This document shows positions 45,378 to 58,382 of a stretch of DNA of 64,000 bases, in pieces. The DNA is from Pisaster brevispinus (Eukaryota; Echinodermata; Asteroidea; Forcipulatida; Asteriidae). Numbering within the stretch: the first letter of the stretch is position 1; each line of letters opens with the position of its first letter. Location of the stretch: positions 4,765,222 to 4,829,221 of the forward strand of contig JAMKCF010000002.1 of the NCBI GenBank assembly GCA_023634235.1, in the 5' to 3' direction. Position numbers and translations under genes: made by a program. The notes beneath the pieces are model-generated. The model was not told where the DNA came from. It saw only the letters and a list, made by a program, of their open reading frames with translations, and ran no database searches.

Positions 45378-47030
45378 CTCACACAGCCCGGCCTTCATAA
45401 ATAACAAATATGTTTGCTTGTGAAAATGCATTACTCTTAATGACATTCGAAGTATCAAGGTTACACTTACTGTTGCCAAATGCGCAACCATTGGTTAAAT
45501 TTCATCCCGTGACCTATAGTGGGTACTGTATACGTCATCACAGCTGCAGTAGCAAAGCCATGCAAACAGGTTATGTAATAGAGAGGAAGCGCTTGCAGTC
45601 GGCTTTATTTTGGGTACATAGACACTTTTTGGCCACTGGACAGTCTGGTGGAGTTGGTTGGAACTAGGAGCAATACAGTGCTATCGGGGTCGGTAGTTAA
45701 TAATATTTAATTGCAACCTGGTGACTGCCATGCCTTGCTAGTGTCCCGCAAGGCAAATGACACTTTACTTGTGTTCAATCAGTCTTCGTGTTGATTAGTC
45801 TGTTAGGAAAAAAAAAATCACTTTTATTAATAAATATCCCGTCACCTCCCCTGCACACCACCTTGGAGCAGAACATATCACATATTAGTTGATGCGACTT
45901 TTCTTTAATTTGTTGTTTGGTCACTATGACAAGAGTAAGCAGTAGGGTTGCTTTGTGTAAAGTAATGCTTGTGGAGAACCCAATTATCAGGTTGGCATGA
46001 GATAATAAGCATTGGGCCAAACACACGTACTAAATTGCCCGACTGGGTTTTGAATTGTCGTATTCAGCTACTTTTCCGATTGGTTCTTTACAATCACGTC
46101 CTGAAATCCATTAACAGTCTTGGGTTGAATTTATTCAATGATGTCACCGTCTTGAAATTAAGTCTCAGTTGTTTCTAAAAATAAACCTGTTGGCAAAATA
46201 ATCCATGCATCTTATTCTGTCATTAATGAAATGCAAGCGTTATTGTATTTGTCTTAATTTGACTAGCATGCAACCCCCTGTGTAGGCCTATTGAGCTGTT
46301 TATAGAATCTGCAAGAGGTTTAAGATCTCGCGGAAAAAATATACCTGCCAGATTTTACTGCTGTTTTGTAGGACTATGAGTTGCGGACTGGAGAACTGCC
46401 GGAGAATCATAATAACTAAGCTATGCTTTGAAATTGTAAGAAATCAGTTTGGCTGAATGGCTGCATTTCCACGAAACTGTTTATGGTCCCAGACATTATT
46501 AAGGACCAATTATCACATTTAAGATAATTAATTAATTTTATTTCAATTTGAAATAAAAGGCTTCTCTGGACACCCACTACAGTCGAAGTGTCTACTTCTC
46601 TTAAACGGTAATCGAAGAATCAACAACAACAGCAAATAGGAATGTCTACTTTGTTATTCGGTTACGCCAATACACTTCTGGTATAGTTTGTTTGGGTAAT
46701 GGTTTTCTATGTGATCTATTAGCCGTGATTTGTATTTACAAACTAAACTTAGTGTAGTAAACAAATTGACAGGGTAGGTATGTGGGCTTATTGTTACTTA
46801 GTCTGTCATGGGAAGTTTATATAGTCAATATACAAAAGTAAACAACAATTAAAAAAGACAAAATCATCCGAAAATACTTTTTTGTTTTCAATGTCTGAAG
46901 CAGGCATGAAGCCATCAACTCAACAACACAAAGGAGCAATTTTCTGTTCGTTTTGTTTTTATTTTTTTATTTATTTATTTATTTATTTTTTTGTAATAAA
47001 ATATGTTTGTATTAGTTGATACACGTATTT
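45378..47030. repeat. Non-coding part of the B/C duplication upstream of cassette B
   Basis: Highly similar to 59170-60815. Small ORFs are conserved only because the DNA is. It contains a (TTTA)n tract near 46965-46990. No gene is supported. Confidence 0.6.
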
Positions 47031-47187
47031 GAAGTTGATAACTGTAAGGTTTTTTTTGTGTATTGTTTATTCCATACTTGTTTCAAAATAATTTTTTCTT
47101 TACTCCGATTCTCCCATAGTTTATGAAAAGTCGGACTGCTGCTTAATTTGGGTTCAAGTTAATGTAAAGTGCGTTTGTTTAGATTGT

Positions 47188-47451
47188 TGGTTTAGGTCCG
47201 ATAACTGAATTAAAAAAATATATATATATATATAATTGTATTTCTGCCCCCGCAAAGCCTCCCGTCAGGAGCCCTGGACGGTCGAAGGAACCCCGCTCGG
47301 TCGCTGGCGCCGCACCTGCGAGAACTGCACCAAGACGAGAACCAAAGTGACCATGGATCCTGCCGCTTCGAGAGTGCATGGGGACCGCGGTGTGCACCGC
47401 ACCAGAGTTTGTGGAAATGTATTTCCTCGGAGATTCTTTCGCCCTTTATAG
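47188..47451. other. GC-rich block of about 260 bases in cassette B
   Basis: Lies between AGATTGTT and AGAGAATTAC, which are adjacent in copy A (about 5808). It is markedly GC-rich against AT-rich surroundings, with an AT dinucleotide run at its left. It is conserved in copy C. A minus-strand frame is shared by B and C (RPGLLTGGFA), but no domain is recognised. Confidence 0.6.
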
Positions 47452-48513
47452 AGAATTACGGGCTGAATTAGGTAAATTCAAAAGAGGGCGCTGTCAGAAG
47501 AAAGTGTACGTAGTACATAGTACACATTGTATACCGCATGGGGGACATTACCTCCCGGAAAACAAATATATATCCTGCCTCCCGGTCGCGTGCTCTTCTC
47601 CTGGACACGGCTCCTGGCTGTGTCGCCGGGAAAAGCCGGCCAGCTTGGTGCATCCAACAAGATGATGATGTTATCGTTACCAACCATTGAAAGAGTACAT
47701 TTCAATTTGAATGGTTTCTGCTTAATTGAAAATTACGATTGTTCACAACAATGTTAACGGCAAAGTAACGTTTTATGAAAAAAAAACAAAATAATAAGAA
47801 TCTGAAATCAAAAATTTGTTGAAAATGTTACACATCCTCGTTTTTATGGTGGCGCAATCCAACAAACACGTTTGTCCTTGTTTTTATATTCAGGACACTC
47901 AATGAAACTGATCAAAAGTTTTCGACATTTAATTACGTCAATGGACTCTTTGCATTGGCTGCTATCGCTGCTCAAACAATGGCAAGGTGAACGTGTGTAT
48001 GCGGCCCGCACAACTCTCAGCCAATGATATATCTTCATTGACCCCAATGAGGGCGCTAATTTTGGCTTTTAACGTCATTCGCAAGGGGGCCTATCGGTGG
48101 TGCGCATGTATATCAAGAGAGGAAACAGGTTGAAATGATCTCTGTCGAGTAGATGCGCATTGAAAACAGCTTTGTTTTGCAGAAAAACACAAATCTTGCG
48201 CTTTAACCAACAACCATTAGATAATGACGTAGTTTTGAGCGGAAATGGAAAGTAACTGGCTTGGTACTTCAGGAAGCAATCTGACAGTGCAACGTAGTAA
48301 GGCGGATATGCTGTAAACACAAGATGTGTATAAACTAAACTAGAGAGTTTGTCACAATTGACCTCCATTCGTAACCCACAGCTACATTCAAACCAGTGAT
48401 AAAAGTCACTTCCTTCAATCAGTGACTTTGACGTGTGTGTATGATTGGCTGCTCATCGATTGTCAATCAAAACCCAAAGTAGATTGCTGTTCACTTCACT
48501 TGAAATGCAACAG

Positions 48514-48521
48514 TATTTAAA
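48514..48521 (+). promoter_or_regulatory. TATA box, orphan cassette B
   Basis: TATTTAAA conserved with copies A and C. The exon 1 splice donor CTCCAAG/GTAAGT follows at 48615/48616. Confidence 0.4.
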
Positions 48522-50562
48522 CCGCTGTACCAGCAGCAATGCTCAAAACAACTTTTACATCTTACCGGAAAAGAGGAACCGAGAGAACTCCAATTACAAG
48601 AACTCATGCTCCAAGGTAAGTGTTTCTCGTTATACTGCTGGCCCCGGCTGTGGTCTCAACATGCAAGTAGCGCATTTTACGGTAACCTGATCTAAGGCGG
48701 TTGCAGATTTCGACCCCAAATGAGGTTTCACTCTATGCAACTAAAGTTCTCATGCGGTAATGGAGCCTCGACTCTACACCTAGCTCTCTCATCTTAGTGT
48801 ACTGTCGCGGTACTGTGATTGTACAGATCCATGCATGGATTTATATTTCCTATCAAAACCACGCTATTGTAGCATTGATTCTTACGGGTGTTTTTCACCA
48901 TACCTGCAGGTGAATTCGTGAAACTAGTTTTGAACGGGGCTAAGGTATTTGCTAAAAACTTCATCGCTTAGATTTAGTGCAATGTTTTGTTTAATTAGTG
49001 TAACAGCTTATAACGACACATTTACATCGGACTGTGCTGGACAGTTTTTTCGAGGTTGAGTACTTTGCCAACATACATTTAAACAAAAAATCGGGTAAAA
49101 CTATTGCAAACTTGAATACATAGTTAGTTATTTTGACCACATTATTATTTGTTGTTTTAGTTGTTGGGTCAACATTAAACGATTGTGGCATGCTATTATG
49201 TGGTTCATAGTGTTGCGACATGGAGCAACCGGGGCGAAGCCGATATACATTTTGTCCCAAAGGTGTACAGAGCACTGGGACCCATCACAAAGTTTGCAAC
49301 AATAGTTGCGTTAAAACATGATAATTCAACTTTTATTGATAGGCGAACAGGTTCCTTTTTAACTATTGTTTTGTTTTTTTTCGGGTTTTTTTCTTCACAT
49401 TGTGGGAAAAATTTATAGCAACTTTTTTTTAAAGTTGTTTTCGAAATGTAAAAATTATGTTGTTTTTCTTTATAAAATATTGCTTACGGAACTAAGTAGG
49501 CATCCAGTGCACTTGTATAGCAAAATTTAACAATATTTTGATTTATACATTTTGTTAGCAAAAACCAAACAAATTGCCACAAGCTGTACTCTAGAATGCC
49601 ATTGAATCATAAAAGCAAAAATAAATACACACACACCTTTTAATTTACAATGTTTACTTCATTATTGGGAAAGCTGAAACAAAAACAAAGGTTCGTTAGT
49701 AGTTCGAGTGATTACAATTTACGAAAGGGGATACATTTTTGAATCCCGTGTTCTCTGAAATCAGCTGAAAGGAGGAGGGGTAGAAATGTGTATCATTTGC
49801 TGCTCAAACACGGTTAAAAAGAGTAGAGGACTTAATTTTCTATCTCGTTTTACTCAAACCCAGCTGAAGAGAGCTGGAGGGGATATAGTTTTTATCAATT
49901 GTTCTGTAAACCCAGCCGAAAAGGGGACGGAATAAAAAACTGCGTCCGTTGCTGCTCAAACAAAGTGAAACAAGAGAATGGGTGCATTTTGTTTATCCCT
50001 TAATCCCTCCTCAAACAAGTCAAAACTTGCACAAAATTGCAAAACAAAACTGGAGTTTATCATTTTTGTAATTGTTAGCTTAAAACATTAGATTGATTCA
50101 AAAAAATCTGGAGCAAGTTAAAACAAAAAATGAAGAGAACATGTAAAATAAAAAAGCGTTGCTTTAAAATACTGTTTTGATAAAAATTTTCGAACTTTTA
50201 GACTGTAAATTTGAAGAAAAATTTAATTAAAAAAATGCAGTTGAAAATGAACATGTTGGCGGTATGTTATCAACTTGTGTGACTGTTACAACAAAAGTAA
50301 TGCACAGTTTACAAACATACAGTTGTACTCTCGTTGCAGAGCAATTATTTGGCGTTTTACAAAGTAACAAAGTTGAAATGTTTTGTTTGCCGTCTAACAA
50401 CATCGCTTTTTATTATGAAATGAATAATTAACAGGGTTTGGTAGCTTGCTTATAGCACACAATTGATATTAAACTAAATGATGTGTTTGTTTACAGTACA
50501 AAAAAATATTGTTGTTTAGAGAATAATAACACTTAACAACGTAATGCCCTTACGAAAGGACA

Positions 50563-50793
<231 letters not shown>

Positions 50794-50819
50794 ATCAACA
50801 ACAACACCAATATTATAAT

Positions 50820-52470
50820 TAATTAAAGAAATAAATAAATAAATAAGTATGTGCTAAGTTGATAAGCTTTTTATTAATACCCTCCATGAAAAACTATTGA
50901 CACAATAGGGAAAACGACAAAAGTTATTCAAAACGGTTCAGTACGTAGAGCGCTGACACGTTATTTATGAGGGTTTGAGGTTCACATCCTGCTTTGTTTT
51001 TCTTTGTTCATTCCAAATCAACTGTTTTGATGTATACGAATCAGTATGTAACTCACTAGAAAATTGCATCAACTCCGTCAACTCTGAAGTTCACAGGGAA
51101 TGTTTGAGTTGGTTCGTGTTTGACGGAAAGCCGTTCTCGAAATCTGCCAATTCACCAAAGGTGACTTTGGTGGCCAAAAAGAACAACAACTTATTTGGTA
51201 TTCAGATGAGTTGATAAAAGGATAACAGCACCAAAGTGGATATTGAACAAAATATTATCATCCGAAATCAAACGAAATATACGTTTTTCCTAAACTTTTA
51301 AACAATTGAGGTCTTCGGCCATAGAATACAATTCTAAATGATTTATTGTGTGTATTTGTTGGCATACCTTTACCGAAAGATGATGTTATTGAAATTTCTT
51401 TTGTGGGATACTTTCATCCAAACCTTTTGCAGAAACACAGGACCAAAAATGTGAAGTTTTTTTGTTGTTGTCGTGTAAGGTTTACGTTTTGGAAATAAAA
51501 GTAAAAGACCAAATTGAATCACCGGAGAGTAGTTGTCATCCAGGTCCTTTCGTCTGGTGTCGTCATATTTTGTGTCGTAAATGAACCCGTCTTTACGCCA
51601 TCTGTGATCGACGGTGACTGTATTCTCGCACTGACACAATTCATAACAATTTGTGACGTCCTTCTTTCTGTCATAATAAAGTGTTATCTAACCCAACGTG
51701 TCTTTCTACCGTTACCTTTGCCCGTAACTTGTTATTGTTGCATCCGTTCACCACAAAACCGTCTAACTATTGTTAGTCTTCATCAAGAGTCATAATGTAA
51801 ATAAAAAACATATATACACAAACATGTTATCAAATGTTACCACAACAACCGTTTTTGTGACAATGCTGTAACGTTTAAGCGTGTCTTATTGGTTTGTTTT
51901 CGTTTCAACATTTGTTAAATACGATTGATGTTTGTTTATGACAAACAAGTACTGCTCTGTTACACCTGATAATATTAACTGCGTTGTATACATTCAAAAT
52001 CTGCGCCATATCCGGCTGTTATGGAAGACTTTCTGTTTTTACGGTTTATTTCTATGATTATAGTATTTTTAATATGCTAATTTTCAGACTTTCAGGCCTA
52101 GAAACAATGTAGAATCACCAACAAGGGCCCAATATAATGTATATCGTTATCGTGCGTGTGCTCGTGCGTAAGTAACTATGTTTTATTTGAATAGAAAGCT
52201 GCCACATATTTTAAGCGCTTGCCCTGATAGCAAAGAATGGTGATTGCAAGCACATAATTTGACGGTAAGCAGAGCAGTGAAAATTGGGCCTTGGTCTCAT
52301 CAAATCATTCTCGGACCCGAAAGCGGGCGGTCAATCGTTTATAACAAGAAACAAATAGTTGAATATTCTCGGGTTTTTTTAGGGAAACGGATTAGAAACA
52401 AATTAATAACAGTACACACAAAGTTGAATTACCCATTTTGAGGGGAATCGGATTACAAACAATTTATATT
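50820..52470. other. Interval between duplication units B and C
   Basis: AT-rich. Contains short ORFs (50975-51214, 51514-51795) without recognised domains. No repeat relation to the rest of the window was found by eye. Confidence 0.4.
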
Positions 52471-52477
52471 TACAAAC

Positions 52478-53642
52478 ACAGCGGACATACTGCGGAAACT
52501 AGGAGAAACAGCCTTCCCACCAAATGTTCTGATTACAAGTATTGATGTTGTCTCGATGTACACAAACGTCCGCCAAACAGAGGCGATAAATTGTGTCTGC
52601 AATGCCTTAGACCTAAACCACCACCCTTACTCTATCACAAAACCACCCTCCAACCACATCCGTAAACTATTGGAACTGATCATAGGAAGAAACTGCTTCC
52701 AATGCGGTAACAATCACTACCTACAAAAAATCGGATGTGCCATGGGCTCAACCGCAAGCCCAGAAATTTGTGATATCACACTACACAATCTGGAAAAACA
52801 AATCCTTGAAAAAGCTGATCACATCCTAACATGGTGGCGCTATAGAGATGCCATCCTTGTCCTCTATGACAGCACTCTTGAAAACTTCAAGAGCTTCATC
52901 CAAACCATACTTCAACTACACCCGACCCTCAAATTTACTTTTGAGGCATCAGATATTTCCATCAACTATCTTGACTTAACGATCTTCAAAGGTACAAGGT
53001 TCAAAGAAATTGGTATTCTTGACACAAAAGTCTATACCAAACCCACTGAAACCTACCAATACCTACACAAAACATCACCACACCCCCACATGTGTTCAAA
53101 GCTTTCATATATTGAGAAACACTCCGATATGCTCGAAACACAAACAACGAAGATGATTTCTTGATCAAAGTCAACAATTTCTCCGAAAAACTAATAACAA
53201 GAGGTTATAATATTTCGGAAATAAACAAAATCGTTGGGAAAGTACCACACAGTGAACGATCAAAATTGATTCATAAACGACCACAAAAACAGAAAAGCTC
53301 AGCCCCGCTCGTCTTAAGTACGACATATAATCCGTACATCAACCATGGTGACCTAAACAAAGCGATCAATAAACACTGGTCTTTAATACAACGCAACAAA
53401 ACACTCTCGAACTTCCATTCATTGCAATCAGAAAAGACCAAAACATAAGGGACAAGTTGATTAGAGCTAAACTAAACCAGAGTCCAACCGACTCACCCTC
53501 TCAACAGCTCAATCACATCCCACAAGATTCGGGATTTATTGATGATCCAGATGAAACGCTTAACATTCTAATTTCCTTACTAGAGGAACAATTCACCTAT
53601 GATCAGGATTTCACTCTCACAAACTCACAACCATCATTCTGA
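52478..53642 (+). pseudogene. Penelope-like reverse transcriptase, copy 2 (5' truncated, unit C)
   Basis: Begins abruptly at TADILRKL, corresponding to 38998 in copy 1, and is open through SMYTNV, IGCAMGSTASPEIC and YRDAILVLYDST to about 53085. One base less than copy 1 there shifts the frame (53161-53448), and a second shift near 53420 leads to 53457-53642. It keeps the IGCAMGS motif intact where copy 1 is shifted. It shares the YRDA motif C and the absence of GIY-YIG. Confidence 0.75.
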
Positions 53643-54398
53643 ATCACAGCGAATAAACCAAAACTTGTCTCTAACGAGACCTGAGACATACAGGTTCATT
53701 ACGAATCACCCACACCTGCAACTGAAGATTGCCCGAAGATGAGGCATGAAAACATGTTATTGGTAACAAGAGGATCTGCAAAAATATCCTCACGGTCTCC
53801 CCCCACCACCCTCATCTTGAATGACGCAGTCGTCAACATGGCTCCTTCGGTCACTCAAAATGACAGACACTGCGAATTTAATACATGGATACGGCCCCCA
53901 CCCATAAAACTTGTAAAACTTTTTAGCAATTATGGCTTTCAAGTCAACAGTACTAAAGTGTCACTGAATTGGACAGCGCCATCATTTATCTACCACGAGT
54001 TAAAACAAAAACTGAAGCAGAAATTTGCAGTATTAAAAGCACAAATCTTGCATGGGAAGAAGGTATGCATGGGGAAGCCCGAGCCACATACCCCCTCTAC
54101 TGCAGATGCTTTTGCAATAGTTGGTATACTGGCACAGTTTTGGGTGAGCATTAACATGACTTAGACAACGCACCGGTTAGGAAATGACTTTGTGTTACTG
54201 TTAAGAAACACGTAATGGACAACAACAACAACACTGGGCATACTAGTATCATAAGCTAAACAGTTTCAAGTTGTTCAATGTGGACAACTAAGCAAAAAGG
54301 AACAACACTCTAAATCTACTTACCTGGAAGAAATTCAGGGGCCCCTCCATTGGATACAAATGGTTCATCCCCTTGTACCTCCAAAAACGTTACCCTAG

Positions 54399-54973
54399 TG
54401 TAAGGATGATTTCCAACTGTTGTCTCTAGAATTCCCAAATAGTTGTTCACACCTCAACAGGTGGCCCATATCCTCTGTCAGCCCATTTCCAGTAAAACCA
54501 CCACTCACATTCCTGGGCTATGACATACAGGTCTCCCAGTACTGACCAGTACCATCCACCATGCACCCACCCACGTTGACCATTACATAATCTCACTTCT
54601 AGGTATGATGTCACCAATCTTATGTTATTTTTGTCTGACATCATTTCTAAATTAAGAGTTCCCCCACCACCAAAATCCTATATAACCTCGGCCCAACATT
54701 CACTCTGGGCCTCGACTACTCCTTCAACTTTCTCTATACAAGAGACTCGCATCTCAAACCTACGAGCTAGGTCCAGCACCTCTGTAACAACTGTAGTGCT
54801 ATAAGTAAACTTGTAAATAAGCCAAGACCAGACCTAGACAATTGTCTCAAGTGTTTTTCTTCAGTTGTTGCCACCATTCTACACTCCAGTCCGCTCACAT
54901 CACGTTTCTTCTAGTCTAGTTAACCAGAGTGTCGATAATATTGCCATCCTAACATATAAATCTCTGCGTTACA
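54399..54973 (+). repeat. 5' LTR
   Basis: TG...CA bounded. Contains CCTATATAACCTC at about 54675, a candidate TATA box. Near identical to the 3' LTR apart from point changes and indels, for example the 3' LTR has extra CCCAGCCCAACCCCTG near 57965. Confidence 0.9.
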
Positions 54974-54974
54974 C

Positions 54975-54986
54975 TGGTAGCAGCGG
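54975..54986 (+). promoter_or_regulatory. Primer-binding site, initiator-Met-like
   Basis: TGGTAGCAGCGG, one base after the LTR, matches the complement of an animal initiator methionine tRNA 3' end (TGGTAGCAGAGG) at 11 of 12 positions. The tRNA sequence is recalled from knowledge, not from this window. Confidence 0.6.
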
Positions 54987-55946
54987 TGTTACACGCACAA
55001 GCCGTCTTCTGGAGTTTATTCTGTTCTTTAATATCTTGGAACTTGACATCATGAAGTTAATATGTGCACTGACATGTTCCAAATTCGTCCCACAGTCTGA
55101 GCTCCGATGTTGATCTTCTAGTCTCCTTTTCTTCAATTTTCTCCTAAATGTTCCTGATCCTTTTGCTGCCCTCTGAACATTTTAAATGTTTCATTGCTCC
55201 TGTTTGCTTCATTTTCTGAACATTGTAACATCGTCTCATTGGACCCCATCGTTCCTGTTTTCCTGCTCTTCGTTCCTGTATTCAAGCTCCGTGTTCCTGC
55301 TTCCATTGTCTTCACAATCTCTATGACAAAGCCGTGCTTCCACCTGAAATGACATCTTTTGGTCCCAGATTGGTTGCCTCCCCCTTGGCTGTCTCCTGTC
55401 GTCTCATCTGATTTCTGTTCTTCTAGCTGCTCTTCGTTCCTGTCTCCGTGTTCTTCGTTTCCTGTTCCTGCCCCGAACTGTTCTTCTTTCGAACTGTTCC
55501 TGTTTTTATCGCCGATATTCATCACCATAACTGTTTCTCTGCCGTTCCTCTTCCCTGTTGTTATCGCCACGTCCGTCCATCATCACCGTCATCCTCTGTC
55601 GTCAAAGCATCGATGCATCGCAAAGAATAGCCGATAAGTGATTTCATATCTATTTGAACTCTTTACATTGATTTTACATGCCCTCACAACGTCTTGTATT
55701 TATTGCTGTCATTGTTGTTTTCTCAATGACCTGTACTTCATACATTTTTTTTGCGATTGCATATCCAATATTTTCTGTCATCTTTGCTTTATTTGACCTT
55801 TACTTTGCATTTTATTTGCATAACCAATACTGTTTTTTGGTGCTTGTTTAATTATTTACATGCACAATATTTTATCTGGCCTAATGCGCATCGCATTTAT
55901 CTCATTGATTTGCCTTTGATTTTTTGGTCAAAGTACTTTATGTCAA

Positions 55947-56600
55947 GTGGTGTTAATTTATGATCCAGGCTTTCTCCTCGTTCATTTTTGTTATTACCTA
56001 ATAGTATCTTCTTATTGTTATTTTCTGCCGGTCTGCCATAGTTTTGTTATGCTTTCTCCATCTGCCGGTGGTTATGTATCCAACCAATCAATTCCTCCAC
56101 CAGTTGTGGATACCCTTTGTTCCATTATTAAGGACTGTATGTCCATGATGCAGGAATTTTCACTTGTGATCAAAGACATCCACTTGTCCCGTCTTTTGGG
56201 CCAATCTCGCTATTACTCCCCTCGTCGATATTCACCTTCTCCTCCCCATTACCGTTCTCCTAGTCCTCGTCGCAATCACTGATATTCACGTGAACAACGC
56301 CGATATTCACGTGAACATAGCCCCTCTCGTGAAACCCGTCACAGATCACCAAGTCTCCGTCCCAGTCGCTATGACCGTGGCTCCCATGAAAGCCGTTACT
56401 CCAGTAGTAGCCGCCGTCCTGAGTCCCCTTATAGAGGTCGTCATAGTTCATGGTCACACAGTCATACCAGACCACACAGTCGTGATCGAGATGACCGATC
56501 ACAACGTTGTGACCCCTCCCCACCTTCTCTTCCACCTGAGAAGCGCTCCACACCTTCAGTGTCTGAGCCCCCCTGTCACCAAGCCCGTATATGTCAATAG
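55947..56600 (+). pseudogene. Arginine-serine-rich gag-position ORF with one in-frame stop
   Basis: The likely start is the Met at about 56049 (MLSPSAGGYV). A helical stretch (DTLCSIIKDCMSMMQEF) is followed by an RS/RY-rich region (RYYSPRRYSPSPPHYRSP). A TGA at 56280-56282 interrupts, and the same frame continues with REQRRYSREHSPSRE and further SR/RD dipeptides to a TAG at 56598. The composition is that of an SR-type RNA-binding or splicing-factor domain. It occupies the gag position. No zinc knuckle is seen. Confidence 0.6.
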
Positions 56601-56835
56601 TATTTTCACTCAGACCCCCATAACAACTACAACCGCTCCTCCCACTAAAGCTTGCAACTTTCAACCTTCATCATTTGCTATTTATGCAGACCTTATTTGT
56701 ACTCTTTCATCCAAGGGTTACAACAATAACCTATGCCAACAAGATGACCCAGATGGTCGAAAATGGATCCCGTCCCCAACGTTCCACATTACCCAAGTAA
56801 TCGCATGTCTCACGTCGCCTATGGTTGGATTTCCA

Positions 56836-57090
56836 TAAACTTAACCTAGTCGATGGTATTCTATGCCGACACTATCAGCCTTCATTTGCTGCTAAGCGTG
56901 TCAATCAAGTAATCATCCCCACCTTCCTACAACTCACAGTCCTTGCCTATTTACATGGTAACCCCTCTGGTAATTAAACAATATCTGAAAGTGTGTTACT
57001 GGCCTAACATTCGTAATGATGTAACAAAGTCTTGCCAAACTTTCCACCAAACCAAGATTACATGTACCTCCCCCACTCAGCCTAAGGTTC
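56836..57090 (+). pseudogene. Ty3-type integrase N-terminal remnant
   Basis: WLDFHKLNLVDGILCR and QVIIPTFLQLTVLAYLHG are followed, after a frameshift at about 56970, by YLKVCYWPNIRNDVTKSC. The order matches the H2C2 zinc-binding N-terminus of Ty3/gypsy integrases. The second histidine region and last cysteine are eroded. No DDE core is recognised downstream. Confidence 0.65.
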
Positions 57091-57792
57091 GCACAAGTAC
57101 TCCTACCAAATCAAAGCATTGTGCAAAACCCAAGCTCTATTCTCCAACCTCTGGATCGGGTTTGCTGCCCATTCCAAAACAACACCTCTCCCCTGTTGTT
57201 GTTTTTCTCCACTCCCCTACAGCCCCAACCATCAACCACTCTACCTCTACCTACCCTCCCTACTCTCTGCCCATAACCCTACGCCCAACTCCATCATTCA
57301 ACTTTCCTCCAACCCCAATTCATTTGCCTTCTGACCGCAGTCAATAATTTAATTGCAACAGCTTGTTTCGGATAAGATCTTTGTTATGATTCATGCCACA
57401 CTTAATTTTCCATTGTATAAACTTGGTATTGTATTGTGTGTAGGCCCTGCATTTGATTTCTTTTGCCATAACTTTAATTTCAATAACTGTATGTAATTGC
57501 GATATTTTTGGTCATATATAATTTCATTCTAAGCAATAATTCTACTCATTCATCAACTTTTACTGGAGTTTACAAGTTCATCTGTATCATTATCATGTGG
57601 TTATCTTGCCATTATTATTTTGCATGTTCAAATGTTTACAAAGTTTGAATGCTTTACCAAAGCACATTTTTTGTGCTTACTTAAATTTTCAAATTCATTC
57701 TATACTTGTACTTGGTTTACTTTTGATAATTATGGTAACTTTTCATTTACACCTTGAAAATGGGGACATTTTCTTTCCCCAGATAAAAGTAA

Positions 57793-58382
57793 TGTAAGGA
57801 TGATTTCCCACTGTTATCTCTAGAATTCCCCAAAAGTTGTTAACACCTCAACAGGTGGCCCATATCCTCTGTCGGCCCATTTCCAGTAAAGCCACCACTC
57901 ACATTCCTGGGCTATGACATCCAGGTCGCCCAGTACTGACCAGTACCATCCACCATGCACCCACCCAGCCCAACCCCTGTTAACCATTACATAAACTCAC
58001 TTCTAGGTAATGATGTCACCAATCTTATTTTATTTCTGTGTGACATCATTTCTAAATTAAGAGTTCCCCCACCACCAAAATCCTATATAACCTCTGCCCA
58101 ACATTCACTCTGGGCCTCCTCCTGACTACTCCTTCAACTTTCTCTATACAAGAGACTCGCATCTCAAACCTACGAGCTATGTCCAGCACCTCTGTAACAA
58201 TTGTACTGCTATAAATCAACTTGTAAATAACCAAGACCAGACCCAGACAATTGTATTGAGTGTTTTTCTTCAGTTGTTGCCACCATTCTACACTCCAGTC
58301 CGCTCACATCACGTTTCTTCTAGTCTAGTTAACCAGAGTGTTGAAAATATTGCCATCCTAACATATAAATCTCTGCGTTACA
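57793..58382 (+). repeat. 3' LTR
   Basis: Partner of 54399-54973, flanked on the right by CTAG (58383-58386), after which unit B-like flank (TTTATGTTGATGTG) resumes. Confidence 0.9.

Larger units (their letters stand above)
38998..50540. repeat. Segmental duplication unit B
   Basis: Homologous to 52478-63831 in the same order: PLE 3' half, PLE flank, a spacer with TTTAGGATCGAAGATGTTG, the CACACAGCCCGG block, and the C1q promoter cassette. It contains the DIRS insertion and lacks the LTR element of unit C. Confidence 0.8.
47030..50550 (+). repeat. C1q promoter-exon1-intron cassette, copy B (no coding exon)
   Basis: Matches copy A throughout, with the TATA box at 48514-48521 and an exon 1 donor at 48615/48616. 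Homology ends at the microsatellite; no C1q domain follows up to the start of unit C. It contains the GC-rich block absent from copy A. Confidence 0.75.

Noticed and set aside
48539..48615. Upstream ORF in exon 1 of the C1q cassettes
   Set aside because: The ATG sits at or before the estimated start site, and the frame differs between copies (a stop in A is lost in B); inclusion in the transcript cannot be shown.
55133..55570. Minus-strand ORF rich in Glu, Asn and Gly inside the LTR element
   Set aside because: It mirrors degenerate GTTCCTG-rich sequence on the other strand and has no recognisable domain; probably a shadow.
56290..56838. A 182-codon plus-strand ORF overlapping the RS-rich frame
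   Set aside because: It lies in another frame over the RS-coding codons. The RS frame is supported by composition on both sides of one stop, and the overlapping frame shows no domain.
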